Shown here: one piece after another, positions 40,360 through 49,572 of the stretch | How positions within the stretch are numbered: position 1 is the stretch's first letter | Layout of the letters: the number at the start of each line of letters is the position of its first letter | Assembly: GCA_009668205.1 (NCBI GenBank) | Contig: WJYM01000001.1 | Coordinates: 744,001 to 808,000 of the forward strand | Length of the DNA: 64,000 bases | Reading direction: 5' to 3' | Source of the DNA: Enterobacteriaceae bacterium RIT691 | GTDB lineage: Bacteria > Pseudomonadota > Gammaproteobacteria > Enterobacterales > Enterobacteriaceae | Notes under the pieces: model-generated | What the model saw: only the letters and a program-made list of their open reading frames with translations | The model's database searches: none | Told to the model about the DNA's origin: nothing | Program-made: the position numbers and the translations under genes

Positions 40360-40935
40360 TTAAAACTGGAAACGCAGCCAGGCGAAGTAAACGTTGCCGT
40401 TGTTATAAGTTCCTGGAATGTAAGTCATCTGGAACGTTGCAGGGCCGTAACCCACGGAAGCCAACGGCAGCACCACAGGAAGAGGGATGTAATTCCAGTT
40501 ATCACGCGCCGTCACCCCGAGCGTGTAACCCAGACCAAGATGAAACTTGTCATCGGCAAACGGTCGCCAGGTTTTCTCCCAGCCGTAACCCGCTATCGGT
40601 TCCCATTTGTTAAAGGAATCTTTAAATACCATCAGATACAGACCGTTCCAGTTGCCATGTTCGTCCCAGCGCGACTGGCCAAACCCGGCTCCCCATGGGC
40701 GCTCGTTGTATTTGTCGGTTTTTTCTTTGTCGTAGGCAAAACGCGCATGCCAGGTGATGGCCGGCACATACAGATCGTAATGCTCTGGCGCTTGCCAGGT
40801 TTGCGCAACGTTATCGCTTAACGTGGAATAAGCATCACTGACCGTGGAGGTGAACGACGCATGTGCGTTCACCGCAAACAGACATTGCAGCAAAAATACC
40901 CAAGGTAAAAATAAGGATTTATTGAATTTTAACAC
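40360..40935 (-). CDS. pagP: Lipid A palmitoyltransferase PagP
   Basis: Outer-membrane beta-barrel enzyme that moves palmitate from phospholipid to lipid A, giving resistance to cationic peptides. 191 residues; signal peptide 1-26 (NAHA|SFTS). The catalytic residues lie in [10 protein letters not shown] (His) and [11 protein letters not shown] (Asp, Ser). The C-terminus ends in aromatic Phe (WLRFQF), as expected for barrel insertion. PhoPQ control is known in relatives; I could not find a convincing PhoP box. Confidence 0.93.
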   Translation of the reverse strand: MLKFNKSLFLPWVFLLQCLFAVNAHASFTSTVSDAYSTLSDNVAQTWQAPEHYDLYVPAITWHARFAYDKEKTDKYNERPWGAGFGQSRWDEHGNWNGLYLMVFKDSFNKWEPIAGYGWEKTWRPFADDKFHLGLGYTLGVTARDNWNYIPLPVVLPLASVGYGPATFQMTYIPGTYNNGNVYFAWLRFQF

Positions 40936-41063
40936 GATACCATGACCATTTAATTGTTCTTACCTGAACAGAATAACCATCATAAAATTAATAAAAGCTT
41001 AACGACAGTAAATTATTCCTTGCAAAACGTCATAGCATGACCAAATCTGTGATTTAACTTATT

Positions 41064-41099
41064 GACAAAGAAGGGTAAATAACCCTCCCCTTCTTTGTC
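41064..41099. other. Perfect 12-bp inverted repeat between pagP and cusA-like gene
   Basis: GACAAAGAAGGG (41064-41075) pairs fully with CCCTTCTTTGTC (41088-41099); the loop contains a nested alternative, GGGT with ACCC. No T-run follows on either strand. It lies 120 bases after the efflux pump stop and 128 bases before pagP's start (both minus strand). The rest of this 285-base gap is AT-rich and shows nothing else. Confidence 0.7.
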
Positions 41100-41220
41100 T
41101 GTGGCGTATGGCTAAATAATTAAGCACCTGCCCTGGGCTCTTTTATTGCACATCTTTTTGCACTTCCGATATAGGATTAACCCTAATTCCGGACAGCCAT
41201 TTTAATACGAATAAGCCAAT

Positions 41221-44200
41221 TTATCTGCGCGCCTGACGATGCACCATTTTGTATATCGCCGGGATCACTAACATCGATAACAGCGGCGCACTGACCATCC
41301 CGCCAATCATCGGCGCTGCTATCCGGCTCATGACCTCCGACCCGGTGCCGCTGCCCCACATGATGGGTAGCAACCCGGCCATAATCGTCGCCACAGTCAT
41401 CACTTTTGGCCTGACACGCAGCACCGCACCTTCATGAATTGCGCGCAGTAACGTCGTATTTTCTATCTCTCCGGAAGCATCGCGATATTTCTCAAGTGCG
41501 GTATTGAGATACAGCACCATAATAACACCAAACTCAGCGGCAACCCCGGCAAGGGCAATAAACCCGACGGCACTGGCCACCGATAAATTATACCCCAACA
41601 GCCACAGGAGCCAGACGCCACCGATCAGCGAGAAAGGCAGTGTGCCCATCACCAATAGCACATCTGAAATACGGCGAAAAGTCAGCCAAAGCAGCACGAA
41701 AATAATCATCACGGTCACCGGAAGCACTATTTTAAGTTTCGCCGCTGCCCGCTCCAGATATTCAAATTGGCCAGACCAGGAAAGCGTTACCCCCTGGGGT
41801 AAAACAACCTGTTGCGCAACCCGCTGCTGCATCTCTTCCACCGCTGACTTCAGGTCGCGACCGCGCAGATCGACGTAAATCCAGTTCGACAGTCGCGCGT
41901 TCTCACTTTTTAACATCGGAGGTCCTTCGCTGATACGCACGTCAGCCAGTTCACCCAGCGTCACCTGGCTGCCATTGGCGGTCAAAACCGGTAACTGGCG
42001 TAATTTGTCGACATTATCGCGAAGGTCGCGTGGATAGCGGATATTGATAGGATAGCGCTCGCGCCCTTCAATCGTTTGTCCAACGTTCTCTCCCCCCACC
42101 AGAGTGCTGACCAGCGACTGCAACTCTGCAACCGACACGCCATAACGTGCGGCCTGCTGTCGGTTGATGGCAATATCGACATAGCGCCCGCCAGAAAGCC
42201 GTTCTGCCAGGGCCGATGTCACGCCAGGCACCTCTTTCACTACGCGCTCAATTTCACGCGCAACGCGTTCAATATCGGCGAGATTATTGCCGTTCACTTT
42301 GATACCGATCGGGCTTTTAATCCCGGTCGCCAGCATGTCGAGGCGGTTGCGAATCGGGGGCACCCAGACGTTGGCGATTCCCGGAACCTGCACCGTTTTA
42401 TCCAGTTCCTCAACCAGTTTTGCGGTCGTCATACCGGGCCGCCACTGATCGCGTGGCTTAAAGTGAATGGTGGTTTCCAGCATCGTCAGCGGTGCCGGAT
42501 CCGTCGCGCTGTCGGCTCTTCCCGCTTTACCAAAAACGCTGGCCACTTCCGGGATAGTTTTGATCAAACGGTCGGTTTGCTGCAGCAGACGGCTGGCTTC
42601 ACGCACCGATATCCCGGGTAAGGTTGAAGGCATATACAGCAGATCCCCTTCATCCAGCGGCGGCATAAACTCACTGCCCAGCCGACTGAGCGGCCAGAGC
42701 GTTAATACCAAAAGCGCAAAGGCCAACGCCACGGTGGTTTTAGGCCTCGACAACACCTTATCGAGCAGAGGCTCATAAGCGCGAATCAGCACCCGGTTAA
42801 GGGGGTTTGCCTGCTCATCAGGAATTTTCCCTCTGATAAAATACCCCATCAGCACCGGCACCAGCGTGATCCCCAGTCCAGCCGACATGGCCATCGCCCA
42901 GGTTTTGGTAAATGCCAGCGGTGCGAACATTTTCCCTTCCTGCGCTTCCAGTGAAAAGATCGGAATAAACGACAGGGTGATAATCAGCAGGCTGCAAAAC
43001 AGCGCGGGGCCCACTTCCACGGAGGCCTTTTCCGCAATTTTCCAGTAATCTGGCGCGGTATCGGGGTGATCGTGCCGCCACTGTTCCAGCACCTTGTGCA
43101 TGTTTTCGATCAGCACAATGGCCGCATCGACCATCGCGCCAATCGCAATGGCGATACCGCCCAGCGACATGATGTTGGCGTTGATCCCCTGATAGTGCAT
43201 GACAATGAATGCCCCAAGGATCCCCAACGGCAGAGAGACGATCGCCACCAGCGCCGAGCGAAAGTGGAACAGGAACAACGTGCAGACCAGTGCCACCACA
43301 ATAAACTCTTCAATGAGCTTGTGGGTCAGCGTTTCAACAGCATGTTCAATCAGCCCTGAGCGGTCATAAACAGGAACAATCTCGACCCCTTCCGGCAGCG
43401 TCTTTTGCAGCTCTGCCAGTTTGGCTTTCACCGCATGCAGCGTCTCCAGCGCATTCTTGCCGTAGCGCATGACGACAACCCCACCCGCCACTTCGCCTTC
43501 GCCGTTCAGCTCCGCTACGCCACGGCGAATTTCTGGCCCCATTTGTACCCGAGCCACATCGGAAAGCATCACCGGAACGCCCTCCCGGCTGGCAATCACC
43601 ACATGACGGAACGCCTCCACGCCCTTGAGATAACCGGTGGTGCGAACCATATACTCCGCCTCCCCCATCTCAACCAGCGCGCCACCGCTCTCCTGGTTCG
43701 CGGCTTTCAACGCAGCCACAATCTGTTGATGGGTGATGTTCAGCGCCCTCATTTTGTCGGGGTCGACCACAACCTGATACTGACGCACCATGCCACCAAC
43801 GCTTGCGATTTCAGAGACGTTCGGCACCGTTTTCAGTTCGTACTTCAGCGTCCAGTCCTGAAGGGCACGCAGATCGGCCAGACTGTGTTTTCCCGTTTTA
43901 TCCACCAGCGCGTATTCATAAATCCAGCCAACGCCGGTGGCGTCCGGCCCCAGCTCGGCCTTCACCCCTTCCGGGAGCTGCGACTGAATCTGACTCAGAT
44001 ACTCAAGCACCCGCGAGCGCGCCCAATAGATATCCGTGCCATCTTCAAATAACACATAGACATAGGCATCGCCGAACATGGAAAAACCCCGTACGGTTTT
44101 CGCGCCGGGAACCGAAAGCATGGTGGTGGTCAACGGCCAGGTCACCTGATCTTCAATGACCTGCGGCGCTTTCCCCGGATAGCTGGCACGAATGATGACC

Positions 44201-44337
44201 TGAACATCTGAAAGGTCGGGTAACGCGTCCAACGGGGCCCGCTGCACAGACCAGATGCCCCAAATGGCCATTCCCAGGGCCGCCAGGATCACCAGCAGCC
44301 GATTGCGCAAAGCGCCACGAATCACGGCGGCAATCAT
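41221..44337 (-). CDS. cusA: CusA/SilA-type heavy-metal RND efflux pump
   Basis: Inner-membrane proton-driven pump of the HME-RND family, exporting monovalent copper or silver through an adaptor and outer-membrane channel. 1038 residues with the RND layout: helices near the N-terminus, 330-520 and 860-1030, and two large periplasmic loops. The three methionines that bind Cu(I)/Ag(I) in CusA are present in [22 protein letters not shown] and [14 protein letters not shown], favouring Cu/Ag over divalent metals. Overlaps the adaptor gene by four bases (ATGA). Last gene of the operon. Symbol given by family; whether it is orthologous to E. coli cusA or a separate paralogue is not settled. Confidence 0.9.
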   Translation of the reverse strand: MIAAVIRGALRNRLLVILAALGMAIWGIWSVQRAPLDALPDLSDVQVIIRASYPGKAPQVIEDQVTWPLTTTMLSVPGAKTVRGFSMFGDAYVYVLFEDGTDIYWARSRVLEYLSQIQSQLPEGVKAELGPDATGVGWIYEYALVDKTGKHSLADLRALQDWTLKYELKTVPNVSEIASVGGMVRQYQVVVDPDKMRALNITHQQIVAALKAANQESGGALVEMGEAEYMVRTTGYLKGVEAFRHVVIASREGVPVMLSDVARVQMGPEIRRGVAELNGEGEVAGGVVVMRYGKNALETLHAVKAKLAELQKTLPEGVEIVPVYDRSGLIEHAVETLTHKLIEEFIVVALVCTLFLFHFRSALVAIVSLPLGILGAFIVMHYQGINANIMSLGGIAIAIGAMVDAAIVLIENMHKVLEQWRHDHPDTAPDYWKIAEKASVEVGPALFCSLLIITLSFIPIFSLEAQEGKMFAPLAFTKTWAMAMSAGLGITLVPVLMGYFIRGKIPDEQANPLNRVLIRAYEPLLDKVLSRPKTTVALAFALLVLTLWPLSRLGSEFMPPLDEGDLLYMPSTLPGISVREASRLLQQTDRLIKTIPEVASVFGKAGRADSATDPAPLTMLETTIHFKPRDQWRPGMTTAKLVEELDKTVQVPGIANVWVPPIRNRLDMLATGIKSPIGIKVNGNNLADIERVAREIERVVKEVPGVTSALAERLSGGRYVDIAINRQQAARYGVSVAELQSLVSTLVGGENVGQTIEGRERYPINIRYPRDLRDNVDKLRQLPVLTANGSQVTLGELADVRISEGPPMLKSENARLSNWIYVDLRGRDLKSAVEEMQQRVAQQVVLPQGVTLSWSGQFEYLERAAAKLKIVLPVTVMIIFVLLWLTFRRISDVLLVMGTLPFSLIGGVWLLWLLGYNLSVASAVGFIALAGVAAEFGVIMVLYLNTALEKYRDASGEIENTTLLRAIHEGAVLRVRPKVMTVATIMAGLLPIMWGSGTGSEVMSRIAAPMIGGMVSAPLLSMLVIPAIYKMVHRQARR

Positions 44338-45572
44338 TGGTTTGCCTCCCTGGAAGGATGGTCATGCTGGTCAGCGCTGGCCTCCGGCGGCAACGCGCTG
44401 CGCAGACTGGCTTCGGAATCAATCAGGAACTGGCCAGAGGTCACCACCCGATCGCCCTCTTTCAGCCCGCGACGAATTTCCGTCCAGCCATCGCTGGTGA
44501 TGCCTGGCGTGACGTTCACCGCCTGGAAATGCCCTTCGCTGCTGGCAAGGATCACCCGATTTTGACTGCCGGTGGCAATCAGAGCCTGTTCAGGAATGGC
44601 CAGAACCGGCGCCAGGTTTGGCGTACTGCCCGCCTCGACGCGAACATACATGCCTGGTTTAAGTTGCTGATGTGGATTTTCCAGCACCACCCGGGCTTTA
44701 AGCGTGCGGGTCGCTGTGTCCAGCTGAGGAAGCAGTTCACTGACCCGTCCATGGAATTGTTGTCCGGGTAAGCTTTCTGAAGAGACGACCACCGCGCTGC
44801 CAACGCTCAGCAATGTGGCCTGACGTTGAGGATAATCAACCACCAGCCACACAGGGTCGAGGCTGGCCAGTTCAAATAGGGGGGCCGTAGCGGCAACCTG
44901 CGCACCTTCACGGGTATCAAGTTTAACAACATAGCCAGCCTGTTCAGCACGCAGCGTCAGACGGGTTTGCGGTTTTCCGCTGCGCTCAACCTGGCGAATA
45001 ACCCCTTCAGGCATAAACTGCAACGCCAGCCTTTCCCGTGCGGCACGCGTCAGCGCCGCATCACACAGCTGACGGACGGCGAGATACTCCTGCTGAGCGG
45101 TTGTCCAGGATGGGATCCACAGCTGTGCCAGCGGCTCGCCCGCCTTCACCCACTGCTGCGCTGCACGAACAAACAGTTTTTCCACTACGCCATTGGCAGG
45201 TGAAGGCACCGTCTGCAGACTACGTTCATCTGTCGTTACCGAAGCCCATGCCTGAAACCGTGGCGTAATCTGACGCAGTTGAGCTGCCTCGACCACCATG
45301 CCCAGATTCTGCTGCTGTTGCGGGCTGATGCTGATGCCAGCGACCGCCTTTCCTTCATCGGCATAGCGTGGCACAAGCTGCATGTCCATAAAGGGAGATT
45401 TACCCGGCTTATCAAAACGCTGTCCAGGGACCATCGGATCGTACCAATAGAGCACTTTGCGCGCGGGTTTTACATTCTCCATTGGCTTCACCTCCGCGGC
45501 TGAACCGGCGTAATAGCCCGCAGCGGCGGCAATCAGCGCAATGGCGGTGCTGGTCAAAATCACTTTTTTCAC
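44334..45572 (-). CDS. cusB: CusB-type periplasmic adaptor
   Basis: Membrane-fusion protein linking the RND pump to the channel. 412 residues from GTG 45572, chosen because it overlaps the stop of the channel gene (GTGA) and lies eight bases after AGGAG. The N-terminus has an anchor helix ([20 protein letters not shown]). The metal-binding region contains [19 protein letters not shown] and [14 protein letters not shown], with Met residues like the CusB sites. Barrel-sandwich and beta-barrel domains follow, and a His-bearing tail [14 protein letters not shown]. Downstream it overlaps cusA by four bases. Confidence 0.88.
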   Translation of the reverse strand: MKKVILTSTAIALIAAAAGYYAGSAAEVKPMENVKPARKVLYWYDPMVPGQRFDKPGKSPFMDMQLVPRYADEGKAVAGISISPQQQQNLGMVVEAAQLRQITPRFQAWASVTTDERSLQTVPSPANGVVEKLFVRAAQQWVKAGEPLAQLWIPSWTTAQQEYLAVRQLCDAALTRAARERLALQFMPEGVIRQVERSGKPQTRLTLRAEQAGYVVKLDTREGAQVAATAPLFELASLDPVWLVVDYPQRQATLLSVGSAVVVSSESLPGQQFHGRVSELLPQLDTATRTLKARVVLENPHQQLKPGMYVRVEAGSTPNLAPVLAIPEQALIATGSQNRVILASSEGHFQAVNVTPGITSDGWTEIRRGLKEGDRVVTSGQFLIDSEASLRSALPPEASADQHDHPSREANQ

Positions 45573-46825
45573 AGTGCAGTCTCCTGAGGGATCAGGTAAT
45601 GAATTGCGGCCCAACTGCGGGCGACGGCTTTTCCGGTTTCGCTCACCGCCAGGGTGGTATCCAGCAGGTCCCGACGCGCCGACAGTAACGTCGCCAGGTC
45701 AGATTGCCCGGCGCGGTATTGCGCCTTCAGTAGCTCAACGCGTTGTTTTTGCAGAGGCAGGACATCATCACGCTGGCGCAGCCACAGCGTCTGGGCAGAT
45801 TGATACTCGGCAATCAGCGAACTGAGCTGTGCCGTGTGAGCACGGGTGGTGAGGGCCAGCTGATCGTTTGCCTGCATCGTGCGCGACACATCCGCGGCAT
45901 GATCTTTATCCTGCCGCTTCGCCTGGAACAGCGGTAAATCCACGGTAAACATCACCCCCGCCATGTCGTCATAATCCTCGGCTCGATGGGCGTAATAGAC
46001 TTCAACATCCACGTCCGGGATCGCGGCGATGGCGGATTCAGAAGAGCGTGCTTTGGCGGTATTCGCCTGACGCGCGGCGGCAACCACTTCCGGATGCAAT
46101 GCAATCCCTTCCTGCAGCGTTTTCTCATCCGCGGGCAGACGCTGCCAGGAAGGCATCGGCCCGCTTACCGCGGTCACCGACTCACCGGTCAGCTGCAGCA
46201 ATCGGGCTTCTGCCAGCTGAACATCCCGTTCGGCCAGCGTCACCTTGTCGCGCATCGAACTCAGCGCGATTCGCAGTGCCAGAATGCTATCAGGCGCGGA
46301 GGAGCCCGCCCCCACGCTGGCCTTCTGTACCCCAAGCTGGCTCGAAGTTTCCTGCACCAGCGAACGGGCAGACCTCAGCGCCTGCTCTGAAAGCGCCAAC
46401 TCCAGCCAGGCCTGGGCGGTGTCACGCTGGAGGTTGGCGAGCAGCGTTTGTGCCTGCGCATTCACCCCCTGCGACTGCGCCAGCAGCGTTTGCGCTTTGC
46501 GCTCTCGCTTCTCCCCGCTGACATAGCGCTGCATGATGCCGACTTTCTGCATCGTCATCCCTTCCCGGGTAAAGCGATGGTCACCGCCTCCCTGTACGGG
46601 CACATTTTCAATCCCAAATTTCAGTTTGGGGTCGGGTAACTCACGGGCAGAGTCCGCCATCGATTCCAGCGCACTGGCTTCGTTGCGGCTGGCAGAGAGT
46701 TCTGCGGAATAGTCCCGGGCGGCGGTCAGGGTCTGCGCGAGCGTCCACGACTCTGCATAAGCAGAGGCGTGAAACAGCACGAGCAGCACCCCGCCGAGCC
46801 ACTGGCTCAGCGTGTGCTTTTTCAT
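45569..46825 (-). CDS. TolC-family outer-membrane efflux channel of the metal operon
   Basis: Trimeric channel partner of the adaptor and pump. 418 residues, signal peptide 1-24 (SAYA|ESWT), two OEP repeats at about 30-215 and 235-410 with long amphipathic helices (Ala/Gln/Leu-rich). It has no lipobox Cys, unlike E. coli CusC, and is about 40 residues shorter, so it is nearer to CzcC-like channels than to CusC proper. Hence no symbol. Ends by overlapping the adaptor start (GTGA); the CusF-like gene lies ten bases upstream. Confidence 0.88.
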   Translation of the reverse strand: MKKHTLSQWLGGVLLVLFHASAYAESWTLAQTLTAARDYSAELSASRNEASALESMADSARELPDPKLKFGIENVPVQGGGDHRFTREGMTMQKVGIMQRYVSGEKRERKAQTLLAQSQGVNAQAQTLLANLQRDTAQAWLELALSEQALRSARSLVQETSSQLGVQKASVGAGSSAPDSILALRIALSSMRDKVTLAERDVQLAEARLLQLTGESVTAVSGPMPSWQRLPADEKTLQEGIALHPEVVAAARQANTAKARSSESAIAAIPDVDVEVYYAHRAEDYDDMAGVMFTVDLPLFQAKRQDKDHAADVSRTMQANDQLALTTRAHTAQLSSLIAEYQSAQTLWLRQRDDVLPLQKQRVELLKAQYRAGQSDLATLLSARRDLLDTTLAVSETGKAVARSWAAIHYLIPQETAL

Positions 46826-46835
46826 TTTTTCCGCC

Positions 46836-47159
46836 TTAGTGTCGAACGGTCAGTGCGGTAATTTCATAACGGCCATCAATCAGACGGACGTCGAAATCCA
46901 CCGCGTCATCGACGGTAAGTGGCGGGAGTTTGAGGTCATTGGCCAGGGCAAACGGCATGGTCATCGGCGGCCATTGCAGTTCCGGTACGGCATCATGGGC
47001 AAGGGTTAAGGCATCAGGCGCAATCCGCTTGATGACACCTTTGACGTGATACGTCGGCGCGATGGCACTTTGTGATGGTGAGGTTTCCACCGCAAAGGCA
47101 GAAGAAGAGGTAAAGACAAACAGCGCACCAGCCAGCACGCAGGAAAGCAGCGTTTTCAT
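46836..47159 (-). CDS. cusF: CusF-like periplasmic Cu(I)/Ag(I) chaperone
   Basis: Small periplasmic metallochaperone that hands metal to the adaptor. 107 residues, signal peptide 1-23 (SAFA|VET), and an OB-fold. The CusF metal site is complete: His in TLAHDAVPEL, then the cation-pi Trp and two Met in QWPPMTMPF. Lies ten bases upstream of the channel gene. In E. coli cusF sits between cusC and cusB, so the order here (F, then channel, B, A) differs. Confidence 0.9.
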   Translation of the reverse strand: MKTLLSCVLAGALFVFTSSSAFAVETSPSQSAIAPTYHVKGVIKRIAPDALTLAHDAVPELQWPPMTMPFALANDLKLPPLTVDDAVDFDVRLIDGRYEITALTVRH

Positions 47160-47214
47160 AAAATTCTCCAGATAATCGTTAATAGTTTGAAAATTAAGCG
47201 AGTTATCGGGAGGG

Positions 47215-47619
47215 CTATTCTCTGAACCGGCAGAAACGAATTGTTGCCGGCGGCCCTACTGCGGGAGGGGTTAGGGTCCAGTCCGTGGTGACAGCACCTT
47301 CACACGGCGCAGAGACGACGGCGAGGCTGACCGTTGTCGGCAGTGCCAGCACCGGTGGATGATCGGTGCTTTGCGATGCGCTTTCAGGCACGCAGTGCTT
47401 TTCACACAGCGGCGTTTTCATCGTTATCGACATCGATGACATCTGCTGGTGATTAACATGCTGAAGCACAGAGCTGTCACCCAGCGGATTTAAGTCACAG
47501 CTGTGCGAGGCAATCGCCAGCTGACTTTGTAAAATCAGAACGCATAACGCCACCAGCAGCATCGTAAGATGCCGCCTAAAGAAGTGCAGGCGATACGTCC
47601 AGTTTGCGTTCATCATCAC
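47215..47619 (-). CDS. Unrecognised secreted Cys/His/Met-bearing protein, operon leader
   Basis: I do not recognise this family. 134 residues, opening with positively charged YRLHFFRRH and a hydrophobic segment LTMLLVALCVLILQ, i.e. a signal peptide probably cut at AIAS|HSC. The mature part holds likely soft-metal ligands: HSCDLN, QHVNHQQMSSMSITM, then CEKHC, later APCEG and RFCRF. The C-terminal part is Pro/Thr/Val-rich. It is 55 bases upstream of the CusF-like gene on the same strand and probably shares its promoter, so a periplasmic copper/silver-binding role is inferred from position and ligand content only. Start could be any of three adjacent Met. Confidence 0.7.
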   Translation of the reverse strand: MMMNANWTYRLHFFRRHLTMLLVALCVLILQSQLAIASHSCDLNPLGDSSVLQHVNHQQMSSMSITMKTPLCEKHCVPESASQSTDHPPVLALPTTVSLAVVSAPCEGAVTTDWTLTPPAVGPPATIRFCRFRE

Positions 47620-47642
47620 TGTCGCTGAGAAAAAGTCGCCTG

Positions 47643-47664
47643 AGTATACGCAGCGAAAATTTTC
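47643..47664 (-). promoter_or_regulatory. Candidate promoter of the metal-efflux operon
   Basis: On the minus strand TATACT (47643-47648) lies 24 bases before the leader gene, preceded by the perfect palindrome GAAAATTTTC (47655-47664) and no good -35 box, which suggests an activator. I see neither the CusR-type nor the CueR-type dyad that I know, so the regulator is unknown. Confidence 0.35.
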
Positions 47665-47835
47665 CCCGGGTAGTTTTTTTTAAACTCTTTACACTTCCCG
47701 CTGAAGCCCATCACCTTCATTAACTTATTGATTTCATCTCAGCATCATCACCGTCAAAATCATTCACCAAATAAATAGATATAATGTGATGATGGCTTCT
47801 GTTTCTCGCTAAGAGCGTAAATCTGCGACGATTTA

Positions 47836-47849
47836 TTGATTTCCGTCAG
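47836..47849 (+). promoter_or_regulatory. FNR-like half-matching site before dcuC
   Basis: TTGAT-TTCC-GTCAG matches the FNR pattern TTGAT-N4-ATCAA perfectly on the left half and poorly on the right. A second TTGAT lies at about 47739. dcuC is FNR-activated in E. coli. The 330-base gap between the metal operon and dcuC holds these elements and no ORF I support. Confidence 0.35.
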
Positions 47850-47949
47850 TAATCGCTGGCCGTTTCTTAGGCACATTTTCAGACTTCATTTTTTGCAAAA
47901 CTTTTCAGTGTGTAATTATTTTTAGGCTGCAGGAAGACAGGAATCCATC

Positions 47950-49335
47950 ATGCTAACGTTGTTTGAGCTCCTCATCGGGGTGGTCGTCATTGTGGGCGTC
48001 GCCCGCTACATCATTAAAGGATACTCCGCGACAGGGGTTCTGTTCGTCGGCGGTCTGGCACTGCTGATTGCCAGTGCGGTCATGGGGCATAAAATTCTGC
48101 CGTCAAGCGCCAGCAGCACCGGCTATTCTGCAACCGATATTGTTGAATACATTAAGATCCTGCTGATGAGCCGTGGTGGCGACCTCGGCATGATGATCAT
48201 GATGCTGTGTGGTTTTGCCGCCTACATGACCCATATCGGCGCGAACGATATGGTGGTCAAACTGGCGTCCAAACCGCTGCGCTACATCAACTCGCCTTAT
48301 ATTCTGATGATTGCCGCCTACTTTGTGGCCTGTCTGATGTCGCTGGCCGTTTCCTCCGCAACCGGCCTTGGCGTTCTGCTGATGGCGACCCTGTTCCCGG
48401 TGATGGTCAACGTGGGTATCAGTCGCGGTGCTGCCGCGGCAATCTGTGCATCACCGGCGGCCATTATTTTGTCTCCGACCTCCGGTGACGTGGTGCTGGC
48501 GGCCAAAGCGGCGGAAATGCCCCTGATTGATTTCGCGTTTAAAACCACGCTGCCGATTTCCATCGCCGCGATTATCGCGATGGCCATTGCGCACTTTTTC
48601 TGGCAGCGCTATCTCGATAAAAAAGAGAACATCAGCCACGAAATTCTCGACGTCAGCGAAATCACTACCTCCGCCCCGTCGTTTTATGCCATCCTGCCGT
48701 TCACCCCGATTATCGGCGTGCTGATTTTTGACGGTAAGTGGGGTCCAGAGCTGCACATCATCACTATTTTGGTTATCTGCATGCTGTTGGCCGCTATTCT
48801 CGAATTCTTCCGCGGCTTTAATACCCAGAAGGTGTTCTCCGGTCTTGAAGTGGCGTATCGCGGCATGGCCGATGCTTTTGCTGGCGTGGTGATGCTGTTG
48901 GTGGCCGCTGGCGTGTTCGCTCAGGGTCTGAGCACCATCGGCTTTATCAACAGCCTGATTTCTATCGCCACCTCGTTTGGTTCCGCCAGTATCATCCTGA
49001 TGCTGGTGCTGGTTACCCTCACCATGCTGGCGGCGATGACCACCGGTTCCGGGAACGCGCCATTTTATGCCTTCGTGGAGATGATCCCGAAACTGGCGCA
49101 CTCCTCCGGCATCAATCCGGCCTACCTCTCCATTCCTATGCTGCAGGCTTCTAACCTCGGGCGGACTATTTCACCGGTGTCCGGCGTCGTGGTTGCAGTC
49201 GCCGGGATGGCAAAAATTTCTCCCTTCGAAGTGGTGAAGCGTACGTCTGTTCCGGTGCTGGTCGGCCTGATTGTGGTGATCGTTGCCACCGAACTGATGG
49301 TCCCTTCCTCTGCGGCGGCGCTGCTCGGTCACTGA
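47950..49335 (+). CDS. dcuC: Anaerobic C4-dicarboxylate carrier DcuC
   Basis: Inner-membrane transporter that exports succinate during fermentation and can exchange C4-dicarboxylates. 461 residues as in E. coli, hydrophobic throughout with about 12 helices; conserved segments SSATGLGVLLMATLFPVMV, SPTSGDVVLAAKAAEMP and MTTGSGNAPFYAFVEM. Located directly before the citrate operon on the same strand, with its own terminator between. Succinate efflux fits with citrate fermentation. Confidence 0.96.
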   Translation: MLTLFELLIGVVVIVGVARYIIKGYSATGVLFVGGLALLIASAVMGHKILPSSASSTGYSATDIVEYIKILLMSRGGDLGMMIMMLCGFAAYMTHIGANDMVVKLASKPLRYINSPYILMIAAYFVACLMSLAVSSATGLGVLLMATLFPVMVNVGISRGAAAAICASPAAIILSPTSGDVVLAAKAAEMPLIDFAFKTTLPISIAAIIAMAIAHFFWQRYLDKKENISHEILDVSEITTSAPSFYAILPFTPIIGVLIFDGKWGPELHIITILVICMLLAAILEFFRGFNTQKVFSGLEVAYRGMADAFAGVVMLLVAAGVFAQGLSTIGFINSLISIATSFGSASIILMLVLVTLTMLAAMTTGSGNAPFYAFVEMIPKLAHSSGINPAYLSIPMLQASNLGRTISPVSGVVVAVAGMAKISPFEVVKRTSVPVLVGLIVVIVATELMVPSSAAALLGH

Positions 49336-49358
49336 TCGCAAACGCCGTCATTCTCCAG

Positions 49359-49386
49359 CGCGCCTTCCTGACGGCAGGCGCGTTTT
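49359..49386 (+). terminator. Terminator of dcuC
   Basis: CGCGCCT and AGGCGCG pair across ten bases and are followed by TTTTATAT, 24 bases after the dcuC stop. Confidence 0.7.
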
Positions 49387-49474
49387 ATATTCAGCTTCTG
49401 AATATTTCAATAATTCCCCTTTCCTTCCCGACGTTTAATTAGCGCCATTAAAACCACGCCACGTGGAAAAATAG

Positions 49475-49490
49475 TGTGAAGCAGTTCATA
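49475..49490 (+). promoter_or_regulatory. CRP-like site before citC
   Basis: TGTGA-AGCAGT-TCATA fits the CRP consensus TGTGA-N6-TCACA in nine of ten bases and lies about 85 bases before citC. Catabolite control of citrate fermentation genes is known in relatives. No CitB site could be assigned by eye. Confidence 0.5.
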
Positions 49491-49572
49491 ACCCGTTGTG
49501 CGCAGAATGATTACGATCCCCGCACTCTTTACACGGATTAATCACCACGCGCTATTTCGGGACAGGTAAATA

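Noticed and set aside
40936-41063. PhoP box for pagP
   Set aside because: The best candidate on the minus strand (AATTTA and CGTTAA) has the wrong spacing and only four of six matches in each half.
43405-44052. Plus-strand frame opposite the efflux pump
   Set aside because: Antisense to a conserved RND gene; no homology recognised and no start signals.
47620-47949. CusR or CueR operator before the metal-efflux operon
   Set aside because: I looked for the AAAATGACAA-type and CCTTCC...GGAAGG-type dyads and found neither; ACACTTCCCGCTGAAG is too poor a match.
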